64,000 bases of DNA from Amblyornis subalaris (taxonomy: Eukaryota; Chordata; Aves; Passeriformes; Ptilonorhynchidae), in assembly GCA_018881555.1 (NCBI GenBank), contig JACAXG010000165.1:926479-990478 (forward strand). Direction: 5' to 3'. Positions 1 to 10,767 of the stretch are shown here, one piece after another; the stretch's first letter is position 1; each line of letters starts with the position of its first letter. The position numbers and the translations under genes are program-made. The notes under the pieces are model-generated. The model searched no databases. It was not told where the DNA came from and saw nothing but the letters and a program-made list of their open reading frames with translations.

Positions 1-364
1 GGTGTCAATGGAAACCAAAGGGATCAAACTCGAGCTAGAGGTCGCAGCTGCTGTGCTGAAGGGAAGTCTGAGACTCCCCAGCTTGCCTCATAGATCAGTC
101 CATCAAACAGCTTTCAAGATGCAAAGATGATGGAGTCCAGCAGCCCTGGCTCAGCCTGGCACGGGTTGCTGGGTCACACCGGTGACAGAGAGAAAAAGAG
201 AGAGCAGACAGGATTCTGCCCAGTCCCACGCACTGGCATGAGTCCCAAGGAGGGTCAGCCTTGAGGCTGGAGGTGGAAGCAGGTCGGCTCCATTAGCAGC
301 AGATTCACAGCTGGGAGTTGGTCCCACTCCAAGCGTTGGGACCAGCCATGGGCTTCTTCAGAGA

Positions 365-2645
365 CTACTTGCCCTGGCGTTTGGCCTGGAGAAGTGAAAA
401 CCACAACTGGTATTAGTGTGCTCCTCGGGGCAGGAGCCTCCCCAGAGTCCCTTCCTCTGTTGGCCGAGCCATGGTGGTGACAGATCTGTCAGGGCTTGCA
501 AAGCACCCACCAAACTCGTCACAAGCCCTCCCCATGAGGCTGCGCAAGCAGCAGACTCCCAGCTTGCAGGGCAGGAGTGGGGGGAGGTTTGCTCCCAGGG
601 CCATTCGCCAAGGCGCGCACCAGGCTCCGACAAGGGTGACACTGGGTAGACAACAGCCCCAGGGCTGCATTTATTTGGGGTGGAAGAGGGACTACAGAGG
701 AGACAGACTGGTCCCAGTAGGAGGGGGGAGGGATGGAGACCAAGACAAATTATCCTTGCCTCAGTGGAGCATGTCCCTGCTCTTCCCAGCAGCCCAGTCG
801 CGCTGGGAAAAGCCTGTTCGGCAGTGGATAAACCCACCCCCAGGCTGCCCTCATGCATGACTGAGAACAGGGGTAGTTCTTACCCTCCTAGCAGATCTGG
901 CACCCAGTTTCTCTCGGAGACTAACCACCCATGGGGAATGGAGGGGTGCACAGAGGCGCTTGCCCTTCGTGGTGATGAATCTGCCAGGCCCATGAGGAAA
1001 AGAACCAAGATGCAGTGAGCAGGACAACCCAGGGGTGCTCAAGAAAAGCTCAAGCTCTCACCAAGTGCCTACCTCACTGCCCACCTCACTGCCCTCCTCC
1101 ATCTCTACCTTTACATGACTTGCTTCACTGACTTTTGTCCCATGTTTTCCCCCATCAGCTGGTTCTCCTCTGACTGAGCCTCTTGATCTCCAGGATCTCT
1201 TCCACAACTCTTCCTATTCCCTCACCCTCAAAGCCAGCTCAACATCCCTCCTCCATGCTGCTCTGCCTCCAGCCCTGCCTCCTTGCAAGGTCCATCCCTT
1301 GACCATCACGAGGTCTTGTCCCTCAGCCGTCCCCACACGGGCTCTTACACGGTGGCAGGGATGTCACAGCCGTCCTGCACCAGCTGGAGCCAGTAATCCC
1401 TCACAATCCGCCGTGGGATGGGCGTCTCGCTTGTCCGCAGGCAGCAGTCGAGGACATTGTTCCCGCCGTGCACTGGAGGAGGAACACACCGTGCAGGCTG
1501 AGGTCAGGTGCACCTCTCCCAGCCCCCCTGGAGGGCGAAGGGGCTGCAGCAGGATGGTGCCCACCGGGAACGCCCTCACAGGCTGCCCAGGCTGGGCACA
1601 CAGGCAGCAGCTTTATTGCGCTCACACCCCGGCGCCGGGAGCCCTTTGCCTCCTTCCGACAGAAAGCAACAGAGATGAGGAACAGCAAACAGGCAGAAGG
1701 CAACCCTTCTGCATGACTGTGTCCCTCCTGCACCCCGCTTGCAAGGCAGGGTCCCTCCCGCACCCCACTAGCGCAGTCTTTGCTTCAGGGTGCTGCGGTA
1801 CGAACACCCATCTCCAAGGGGCTGGGGATGGCTTCAGCTTTATTTACTGAAGCAATCACAGGTTTGGCAGCTGCCCCATCACGAGCCCACCCCTCAGGGA
1901 TCATTCCTGTGACAGCTGAGGGACACAGCTGTCTGCACTTCTCTGCAGGGAAGGAGATCTGGAGTCATCCTCCCAGCAGATGCTGTATTCACTGCTGATG
2001 CCTGACAAAGCTGGCAGTGCCCAGGGATGTCTGTAGCACCCAGCAGCAAGGTGCGGGGCACACGAGGTGCCTGGACCCGCCAACTCCCCACCACAGAGTA
2101 GAGGTGCTGTGTCACCCGCCCAGACAGCTGTGACCCGTGCGCACCCCATATCCAACACCAACAGCCCCACAAACACGGGCCCTGCCCTGAAACACAGAGC
2201 CTTCCCTCTGGCTCCCAGCCCTGACACTTGCCCCCAGGCTGCCTCACGCCACAGGGTGACAGGAATGCTCCCTCAGTGTACTGGGCAGAATGGGACCAAG
2301 GCAATCCCAGCCCAGCGTGTGCAAGCTGGGCTAAGGCACTGGGAGGCAGGACTGCTCCATGGCCTTTCCCAAAAACACCTCCCCAGCCCCAGAGCCCTGC
2401 AGGCTCCTGTCTGGACTTTGGGCAGGACAAAGTCCCTCTGGGACAGGCTACAAGCAGAGTATGCACGAGGGTTGTGATAGAGCCCCAGCCACATGTCCCT
2501 CTAAAATTCTGCTGGAAATGCAAAAGGGAGAAGAAACTGAATTCTCTCCCTTCTGCAGGAAAGGCAGCCTGAGAGGTCTTCTCTTACCATCCAGGATACG
2601 TCCCAGCACGAGGAGACCGAGGCAGAGGAGATGCAGCCGCTGCAT
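365..2645 (-). CDS. CCL19: CCL19, CC chemokine (four exons, complete coding region)
   Basis: Secreted CC chemokine. CCL19 is a CCR7 ligand that draws mature dendritic cells and naive T cells into lymphoid tissue. Coding exons on the minus strand are 2645-2588, 1472-1349, 980-884 and 385-365. Intron phases are 1, 2 and 0, all introns are GT/AG, and the sum is 300 nt, or 99 residues plus stop; human CCL19 has 98. Exon 1 encodes a signal peptide (MQRLHLLCLGLLVLGRILD). Exon 2 begins VHGGNNVLDCCLRTSETPIP and carries the CC motif (C29, C30) and C55. Exon 3 (FITTKGKRLCAPLHSPW...) carries C71 and the conserved helix Trp78. Exon 4 encodes only AKRQGK, like the small last exon of mammalian CCL19. The four cysteines fit C29-C55 and C30-C71 disulfides. 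The start is the first ATG after the TATA box at 2754-2760. CCL21 is the alternative identity, but there is no long basic tail and the neighbour fits CCL21 better. The 3' UTR and its poly(A) signal were not found in positions 1-364 and may lie outside the window. Confidence 0.93.
1612..1617 (-). terminator. Second AATAAA in CCL19 intron 1, sense orientation
   Basis: The minus strand reads GCAATAAAGC and is followed 9-15 nt later by a GU-rich stretch (CTGTGTG), as at genuine poly(A) sites. It lies about 140 nt upstream of the exon 2 acceptor. It may be an intronic polyadenylation site or chance. Confidence 0.3.
1831..1853 (-). terminator. Polyadenylation signal inside a hairpin, CCL19 intron 1
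   Basis: On the minus strand AATAAA (1839-1844) sits in the 9-nt loop of a perfect 7-bp inverted repeat, GCTTCAG...CTGAAGC. It lies in intron 1 of CCL19 in the sense orientation. It could end a short alternative transcript. Use as a real poly(A) site is unproven. Confidence 0.35.
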
Positions 2646-2753
2646 TTTGCTGTTGAATCTGGCAGAGGATGGGCTGGAGGCGATGCAGCTCCAGGCGGGA
2701 GAGGTGAGCTCTGCACAGCTTCCCTGCGTTCTGCTGCTGCTGCTCCCCGCTGC

Positions 2754-2760
2754 TTATATA
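2754..2760 (-). promoter_or_regulatory. CCL19: TATA box of CCL19
   Basis: The minus strand reads TATATAA, 109 nt upstream of the CCL19 ATG. Transcription would start near 2725-2730 and give a 5' UTR of about 80 nt with no intron before the ATG. Inducible chemokine genes usually have TATA promoters. Confidence 0.8.
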
Positions 2761-2777
2761 TCCTTCCAGCCCATGGC

Positions 2778-2787
2778 TTTCACTTTC
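2778..2787 (-). promoter_or_regulatory. ISRE/IRF element upstream of the CCL19 TATA box
   Basis: The minus strand reads GAAAGTGAAA, a perfect match to the interferon-stimulated response core GAAANNGAAA. It lies 17 bp upstream of the TATA box. IRF or STAT1/2 complexes bind such sites, and CCL19 is known to be induced by interferon in dendritic cells. The role here is inferred from motif and position only. Confidence 0.55.
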
Positions 2788-2899
2788 TTGTGGGGAAGGT
2801 TGGGAAGTTTTGAAAAGTCTTGCCACAGGCTGGATTTTAATCTTTGAGCAGTTTCCCGAATATCCCAGCAGCTGTTTTCCCTGCAGCCAGCTGTCCTCT

Positions 2900-5800
2900 G
2901 GTCCCATAGCCAAACACTCTTTTCCCCTCTCTGCCAGCGCTCAGGCCACAGGGGTTGCTGGTCAGGACCAGCCAGCTCCAGGGTCCCTTTACCCTGTGAA
3001 AGCACCCCAGAGCCCTGGAATGTCATGTGGGGGGGGGTCTCACCCCATACATTTCCCAGTCTCTTCTCTGAGACATCTCTGGGACATTCACATCAAATAC
3101 CACATAGGCTCAACTGTCTGATGCTACGGGGGGGTAGACCTTGCCTCAACTCCATTTTTGGGGTATATATGGGTATTGGGGTGATGTCTGTCTCATGTCA
3201 GACTGTCTCCACCTGGTTGCAGAAGCCTGATTGTCTCCGCCTGCCCTCCACAGTGCCTGCATGGGGGCACACCCAAAACTGGCAGAGAGAGAAGAGCCCA
3301 GTCAGCACGCTCCACTCCAGGGCCGAGATCACACATGCCAAAAGACAACCTGATTTCCAGGTGTCCCAGCAAGTGGGTTCTTGGCCAAAGGCAGCTAAAG
3401 AGCTTCCTGTAAACAGGTTTTCTCCATGCAAGAGCAGAAATCCCCCAGGGAGGCTGCGTGCAGGCACAGGGTGCCAGCAGCTCACCCGCTGCGTGGGCAC
3501 CGCCGAGAGCGGGGACCAGCGCTCCCGCTTTGAATTTTCACAGGAGCGCGGGGACGGGGGTTGTTTCTCCTTGGTATGGTGACTCACCACCGTGCCAGTG
3601 CCAGCGCCACCTGCAGTGATGTCCCTTAAACCAGGCTGCTTCAGTCCCGTGTGGGAAGCTGAGAGCACTGGGGTTGTGCAGCCCTGGGAAGGAACGATGA
3701 AAGGCTCACTTCTGTCAGCAGCTGCCTTGTAGGGCGTTGGGGAGAAGCCAGAGCCAGGGTCTTCTTTGAGGGGCCCAGGGACGGGACAAACATGAAGGCA
3801 CCAGATAAATTCCCCCTGACAACAGGAAAAGTATTTCCCGACAGGGGTGAACAAACCCTGGACCAGGGTCTCCATGCCTCCACTTTTTCCCTTGTTCAAG
3901 ATTTGGACTGTCCTTGTACCTCGGTGGAGAGCATCGTACAGACCCCCCTCCATCTGGACAAATGTCTGCCTGGGTATGAGACACAGAGCTGGGACCCAGG
4001 GACCTCAGTGAGTCCCTCTGCTCCTCTCCAGAGCAGGAGATACCTGGCTCTGCCCCTTCCCAACTCCACGGTAAGAAGCAAGGGGAGACCGCAGCCATGC
4101 CGCCAGACAAGGTGCTGCATCCCTGCAGTGGCACTGGCACCGGCACCTGCCCCATGTGTGGGATGATCCCCTCCATCAGGAGAGCATTGCCTTCGGCTGC
4201 CCCCGTGCCCCGGCGAGCCGGCGCTGTGGGGAAGGGATCAGGCGAGGGCTGGTGGGCAGGAGGAGTAGCACAAACAGGATGTGCCAGCTTAACTTCAATT
4301 AGCACCTGCCTTTTCCTAGCACTCACAAACCCGCAGAAGGCGAGTTTAGCTGGCGGAGGATTAGCGTCAGTCATCAGCACCGGGCTCCCCGCAGGTTTGG
4401 GGATGTAGGCTGGCTCTCCGAGCCGGTCTCGACTTAATCTCAGGGCGCTGCCAGAGATGTCACAGCAGGGAGCATGACAGCTCCTGGTTGCTGGTGGCCA
4501 GAACTGCTCCTAACCCATAGCCAGCTCCTCACGGGGGATTGGTCTGACAGTGTGGAGCCGGCTGCAGAGAGGGGGTCCCAAGAGCAGAGCCCTGACCCAC
4601 TGGCAAGGGGTGCTGCGGGGGGTGTCGGCAGCAAAACCTCGCCTCCTGGCATGTTCAGTGTGTTTGGCAGGTCTTGGAGAATGACCGAGGGCTGGCAAGG
4701 GCCGCTTGGCTCTGCTGGGTCCTGCACCCCATGGCAAGAAGGGTCGTCCCCAGCCGCTTCCCTGGCACGAGGGTCTCCTGCCTGCTGTTGGCTCCCAGCT
4801 GGCTGTACACTAAAGGAACGTGCCGAGTTGGGAATATATCCTTCTAGGAGTAAACCTCCTACCCACCTCTGGCTGCAGGGGACGCCCTGACCCTAGAGCT
4901 GCCCACAGCCTCTGCCAACAGCATGGGCAGGAAAGGAAGGCTGTTCGTCCTCATGGCAGCTGTCTGGGAGCCAAGTGGGTGAAAGCACAGCTGCTTCCCA
5001 CGCCTCTGCTCCCCAGGAAGAACACCAGAGAGTGAGGAAAGGGGATTTCCGCTTGCATTGTGACCGGGGAATGTGGCGGGTTTCCCCCCTCTGCTGGGGC
5101 AGTGGGATTTCTAAGAAAAGTGTGGTCATCTCTGAAGTGCATCCCTGTGGCATGCAGGAGGCTCACCCATCCCACTCACAGTGCTGAGCCTCGGGGACCA
5201 GAAGAGGTGGTGCAGATGGGAAAGAAAGGGATGTTTCAGGGTCCAGGGTCCTCAGAGGCACAAGCAGGCAGGGATTTGGTGGGGATGAGGGAAGAGCGTC
5301 ATGTAGCACTGACCCGTTTAAGCCTCTTCCAGAGCAATTAGGGAGTGCTGGAGCTCCAGCCCTGAGGACACCACAGGCATCATGAAGCATCCGTGAGCAC
5401 TCACCCCTGCAGAAACCTCGATTACGAAATTGTTAATTAAAGTGGAAATCAGAAGGGACAAATGATCCCTGTGGGAAATCCAACCCATCCAAATGTAAAC
5501 GGACCACGTGGGTATCACCTTCACCCCTGGGCTCTCCTCAGGGAGCACCAGCCATGCTGCTATCTTCTTGGAGACCAGACACAGGACCCCTCAGGACAGC
5601 TGCTCCCCAGGCTGTCTGGTAGTGGTCTGCTTTCCACCTCCAAGCTACAGAGCTGGAAAGGGCAAAGGGGGAATTTCAGCAAATTCCAGCTACAGCCAGT
5701 CCCTGGGGTGGGATCTGGCCTGGCTACATTAATTTCGTTGGGAAATACTGGGCAAGCACTGCAGCTGCTTCAATTCCCCTTGCAACACCCATCTCATGGC

Positions 5801-8300
5801 AGCCTCACATGGCTCCCATCACATTCCCAGTCCTGGTGTAGCACAAGGGCTGAGGCCACAGCCAGCCTACAGGGATTGGGATCTCCTCTAGCGGAGCAAA
5901 CACAGTCACTGTGATTTAAATGGAGATAAGGTGGGGGGAAAGAGCAAGTCACGGATTTGCCCAGAGGTAGCAAAGATGAATCTGAGGATCTGGCTCAGAA
6001 GGATTCACAAGGTGCCAGTTCCTGCTCTGTCCCTAACACTCACTGGCTTCATGGTCATTGGTGTTGAGGTCACTTAAGCAGCAGATCCAAGAACCTTCAG
6101 CTGTGTCTCTCTCCACACTCATAGGCAAGCAACCATCTCCCAGGATCCCTGCAACACACATGTCCCTCAGCATCACCTTTGGGCTGCAGGTTCCCAGCCA
6201 GGTGCTTCCTGCAAATAGCACTGAGACGGTAGCAGCCAGGTGGGATGCCCCCAGCCCTGACTCCTTACCGTCACGCTGCCTGTCCTCCCTGCAACCTTTC
6301 CAAGGACTTCAGAGGCTGTGGCTGGGGAACAGCTCGAAGATCTGCACAAAAAGCAGCAATTTCCTCGACCTGTCCTGTGTGGCTTGGCAGGGAAGGATGC
6401 CTGGTGAGGCTGCACATCAAATTCACCCGTGGACAGATCTACAAGCATACGGAACAGAGCAAACCTTTGTGGGCTGCTCTCACTGCTCTGTCGGCCCTTT
6501 GACAATGGGCAGGGGAGACTGTGGGGTTCTTGGTTTGTTGTGGCTCTGGGGTACAGCTCACGTCGGCCCCACCGCAGGACGTCCTCAGAGGAGAGCAGGT
6601 GCCCTTCTACAGCAGGATGGGAGACAAGAAGAGGGACCTTGGGTTCTGGGGAAGTGGAAGAAGGAAGAAACATCCTAAAGCAGCGTGAGACACCCCAAAG
6701 TCAAGGGTCTTCAGACAGCAAAACAGAAGGTGGAGGAAGGAGGGCACTTGAGAGCTACATGTAAGCCACGAAAGGGTAGAGAAGATCTGGGCTGTGGCCT
6801 CTAGGACAGCATGAGTGCCAAGGGATGGCCAGGACTGGGAGATACCTTGGGACAGGAAAGGTGGGAGCCCCTGTTGTCCACCAGCCACTTTTCCACATCC
6901 TCTCTGCTTTCAAGATCATGGCAGACCTCAGGAGACCAGTGGTGGTGGAGGCAACACCAAAAGACACCTTGACACTTTGCTTCGAAGCAGAAGCCTCTCT
7001 AAGACCCATGCAGCCTCAAAGGCAGCCCTTGGCCCCCATGGGGCTGCTGCAGCACGGCCTGCTCCTGCCTCTGGGGAAGGACAAGGGGCGGAGGGGTGGA
7101 GCTGGTGTGCCCGTGTCCAGGTGAGCCTCACTGGAGCCCAGCCTGGCAGCGCAGCCCAGAGCACTCTGCTGCTGGCACAGCCAGTGCTGTCTGCACCAGC
7201 TAATGACTTGAGCTAATCATTTGGCCTGGGCTCAAGACTTTGCTGGCTGCACTCTCTTTTCTGTCTCACCCGGCTGCTCTCTGCTGTCCCCGAAGCCTTT
7301 CTGCTCCAGGGTGGGCAAGCTTTCCTGACTTTTTGCTCTGCTTGACGTTGTCACAACTTTCTTTCCTTCCCTGCAGACTGATCCTATGTCTAGGTGGGCT
7401 TTTACAGCCCTTGCCCAACCACTAACTACCCCAGCACACCCTGCCTCAACGCTGCCTTGTGTCTGCATGTGCGGCAGAGCAGCAGGTTTGCCCTGCCCAG
7501 GGGTACAGCTGTGTGAATCTCTTTCTGGTGCTTCACTGCAACACTGTCTTAGGCCACCTTCTTCAGGATTTAGCTCCTTCATGAAGAAGGAATTTTGGCC
7601 CCTGCTAAGTGCTCCAGATCCCAGCTCATCACCTCTCACAGGGAATCTCCTCAGAGGTGTTTTCCTGGTGCCATCTCACCCCAGCAGCACTGCGGCCACC
7701 TGCTTCACACCTGCCTCAAGAGGCTCTCAATAACCCTGCCACCTTCTTTTCCTGGAAAGCAGCATTGAGCAGTAAAGCTGGAAGGGGAGTGCAAACACCT
7801 GTGCGTGTGCAGCCACAGGCATACATGGGGTTACATTTGTGCATCTGTGTCCATGCTCATGTGTGCCTTCCTGAGCAAGGGACAAGAGCTGGTGCTCTTC
7901 CACAAACCCTGGTTTTAGGGTAAATTTTAGGGTAAATTAGAACACCACCACAGGCATGACTTTTTAACCTGTTTTAGGGAAAAACCTTCCCATGAGGTGT
8001 TCACTTCCACAGCCACGGAGACACCAGGGCACATTTCACATGCTGGCTCGCTCCTGCCATCTTCTCAAGCTTAGCTGTTTGTGGTTGCAGACATATTCAC
8101 CTGGACCTCATTTCTAGGGAATTTTTGCAACCATTTCGCAATCCCGTGATACCACAACCAGCACAAGGAGTTCAGCAGAGGCAGGGCTAACTGCAAGTCC
8201 TGGATGCAGTGCATCCCTGGCAAACGCCAGGGCTGCCTACAGCATACCCTACTGACTCCTTGTGTGCAGGTGTCAGTTCCCAGGCTCCCGGCAAAGCCCA
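2900..8300. other. Intergenic DNA between CCL19 and CCL21, no gene recognised
   Basis: Mixed-composition DNA with only chance frames. I looked for further CC-chemokine exons (DCC motif, exon-3 pattern ending in C-A-x-P, signal-peptide exon with a phase-1 donor) on the minus strand and found none. Short tandem copies of a TTTTAGGGTAAA-like unit occur at 7911-7938. Confidence 0.5.
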
Positions 8301-8327
8301 GACCAGAGCACAGCCTCATTAATAACC

Positions 8328-8334
8328 TGGTTTA
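8328..8334 (-). terminator. Distal poly(A) signal candidate downstream of CCL21
   Basis: The minus strand reads CAATAAACC near 8330. It is a possible distal 3' end for CCL21 or for an unrecognised minus-strand transcript. It is about 430 nt beyond the stronger candidate at 8759-8764. Confidence 0.3.
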
Positions 8335-8758
8335 TTGCTGTTTTCCTGAAGCAGAAAGGAGCACAGAGCCCCTGCTTTGAACAAGTAGTGTATGTCTGGG
8401 ATGGGTCGGAGCTGGAGGGACAGGCTCGGCCATGAGCAGAGATGCTCTGTCCAAAACCGTGTTGTGCCCATGTTTGCTGGCACCTCAGAACCCCTCAGTG
8501 GGGTCGGACAAGCAGCCAGGATGTCTCCACTTTTCTGGGCATCACAGCTGCAGTAGAGGGGACTTGCACGGCTCCCCTGTACCAGCAGCTCCCAGCCTGA
8601 GCATCCCAGGGGGATGCATCACAGAGTGGGGCTGCAAAAGCCTGGACCAGGGGGATGATGGTGTGTGGGGCATGACAGCACCCCACCAGGCAGCCCTTCC
8701 CACCCCACCAAAGCCCATCAAAACAGCTGGAACGAGTGAGTTTGGTTGCAAAGAATAT

Positions 8759-8764
8759 ATTTTA
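8759..8764 (-). terminator. Poly(A) signal candidate for CCL21
   Basis: The minus strand reads GGCAATAAAATATATTC, followed within about 60 nt by a G/T-rich stretch. It lies 2 kb downstream of the CCL21 stop, at the edge of an AT-rich block (8760-10100) that resembles a 3' UTR in composition. Assignment to CCL21 requires a long last exon or a 3'-UTR intron, so it is tentative. Confidence 0.4.
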
Positions 8765-10100
8765 TTGCCACACATCCTGTCCAAAAGCCGGTCTGGCAGA
8801 CGTCCGCATGCTCCATGTGGAGGAGACGGCAGCGTGGAGACAGCTCAGCACCTGTCCCGTGCTCAGGGCCGGTGCCTTGGACTTCACAGTTACTTTACAC
8901 AGCCTTAAAATGATAGACCTAAATGCCCTCTTAATAAAGCAGTCAAGCCAGATAAAGCTACTTGGTAGAAACACTCAGCTACAAGTTTACTCCAACAAAC
9001 ACACAGCCCTTGCTGATACTGTTAAGCTCTGCAAATCCTATTATTGCATTTATATGACTTAATAGACCTCTACTGACCAAAGTCCATGTTCGAAATCTCT
9101 GCAAGCAGATAGCAGTGTGGGTCTGGTACAGTTGTTCAACTCCCTCCTTCTCAGCATGCTGGAAGGGGGGGTTTGCAAGCACAGGGAGATGCCATTTCCC
9201 CTCCAGCCCTGTCCCAGGGGTCTGTCCCACCTGTACTTGCAGTCTCACCTGATGGTGTCCTCTGGTTAGTGACTTCTCTCACTAAAGGTTTGGGACAGAG
9301 CTGCTTTCAAGCAGGATGTCTATGACAGATTTTGCAAAATCTTCAATTCCCCCGCCTTCACAGCCTCACATGCAGTTTTCACCATGTGGGCTTTCCAGAT
9401 TTTCTAAGTTTAACAGAGTTTCTGGCTTTTTTCTTCCCCAGAAAACTAAGCATTTGGCTTAATAGTGTCTGAATCCCTGACACAAGCAAAGGGGGGGAAA
9501 AAATGGTAAAATTCCACTAAAAAGAACAATTTGTTCTGATTCCATTGCAATTTTGTAGCCAGGGGAGCTAAAAGGGTGTGTAATTCCACTAAATTGAACA
9601 ATTAGTTCCGATTTCATGGAAATGTACCTAAAAAAGGAAGTGAAAAACACAAAGGGACAAATTGTGGCTGTCTTTATCCAAACAACACTGCAACAGCGCA
9701 CCATAAAACTTGAAAGGAGAGACTAGAACAGCCCAGATGCAGAACCACACTGTTACCCCAAAACTCTCCATCTCAGCTGCTAATAATTGCTCTGCAAAGA
9801 AGTACCCAGCAAGCAGCTCAAGCAGGACCACGGGACTTGGGACCTGCCTGGTACCCCATGGCCTTGCAAGCCAAAAAGGAGCAAAGAAATGAGAGGAAAA
9901 TAAAATGCAGCCATGGTTTACTTGGTAGAAAAATAGGAGCAATCTTCAAAAAAATCCAGCCTGCAGCATAAGGGCTACTTTGTGAAGCACAAGGAGACAG
10001 AAGTAAAGCCTTGCAGGAAGACTGAATGAAAGCACAGTTTTCAAATATAAATACAAATGTATTATATCCCCCCAAAAAAGTCATAGGAAAAGTTACCGTC
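8765..10100 (-). other. AT-rich block, possible CCL21 3' UTR
   Basis: This block is clearly richer in A and T than its flanks and has no convincing reading frame. It lies between the CCL21 stop and a strong minus-strand AATAAA. It could be the last, non-coding exon of CCL21, joined through a 3'-UTR intron with a donor at 10752. Plus-strand AATAAA motifs at 8933 and 9898 leave the direction uncertain. Confidence 0.3.
9511..9627. repeat. Tandem duplication, 72-bp period
   Basis: The segment beginning ATTCCACTAAA at 9511 recurs at 9583 with the same following pattern (GAACAATT, GTTC, GATT). The two copies have diverged. They lie in the AT-rich block downstream of CCL21. Confidence 0.6.
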
Positions 10101-10767
10101 CTGCTAGGCTTAAGAACTCCCATTCAGTGGGAAGCCTGTCCACTTCCCCCTCGAGGCCATGGCTCAGCTCACAGGTCCGGGTCCCCACTTGTGTGGCTGT
10201 GGGACAAGTGAGGACCTGGGTGCCCGCTTTGCTGAGAGCACCCAGGCGGTGCAGAGGGCCCCGGTGGGGGACCTGTGTGCCAGGCGCAGCAGCAACAATG
10301 AGGTTCTGGGGCAGAGCCTGCCCCATCCCCGCCCCGGAACCGGCGGGTGGTGGGTGTGTGGTTTGGGGATGTCCATTGCCGTTGCCATTGCCGGGGCCAT
10401 GGGTCGGTCACCAGTGGGAAAGCGTCCGTCCTGACAAAGGCAAGGAGGAGGGGGTGAGACGGAGAGGGTCTCAGCGAGAGCACCCACGCCAGCTGGAGGC
10501 CATTCCCTGGTGTGACATGTCTTGCCCAACCCCCAAGCATTGCCTTATCCCAGCAGCTCCAGAAACAAATGTAAGTTCAAGGCAAGCACAAACCACGATG
10601 GAGCCATGCCCTAAGCATCTCCGTGCTCCAGCCATGGCTCTGGCAGCTCTCCCAGACTTTGCAGCAGGAGCTGAGCAACCACCTTCCCACATAAAGGATC
10701 TAGAATGGGGTGCAGCACCCTCACCCTATCACGCGCTGCCTCCCTCACCTACCTCTTCAGGCCTGAC

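Noticed and set aside
1894..2523. 209-codon minus-strand frame inside CCL19 intron 1, ending 50 nt before an AATAAA
   Set aside because: No domain, no splice-site support and the residue mix of a chance GC-rich frame. Only the poly(A) signals were kept as a finding.
6173..6673. Minus-strand frame containing NCCFLC as a possible chemokine exon
   Set aside because: The following residues do not fit the IP...V...Y chemokine pattern and no donor follows in phase 2.
8071..8319. 82-codon minus-strand frame with CC (…VCCRQPW…) as a third chemokine
   Set aside because: No signal peptide, no splice-site pattern and no chemokine spacing around the CC.
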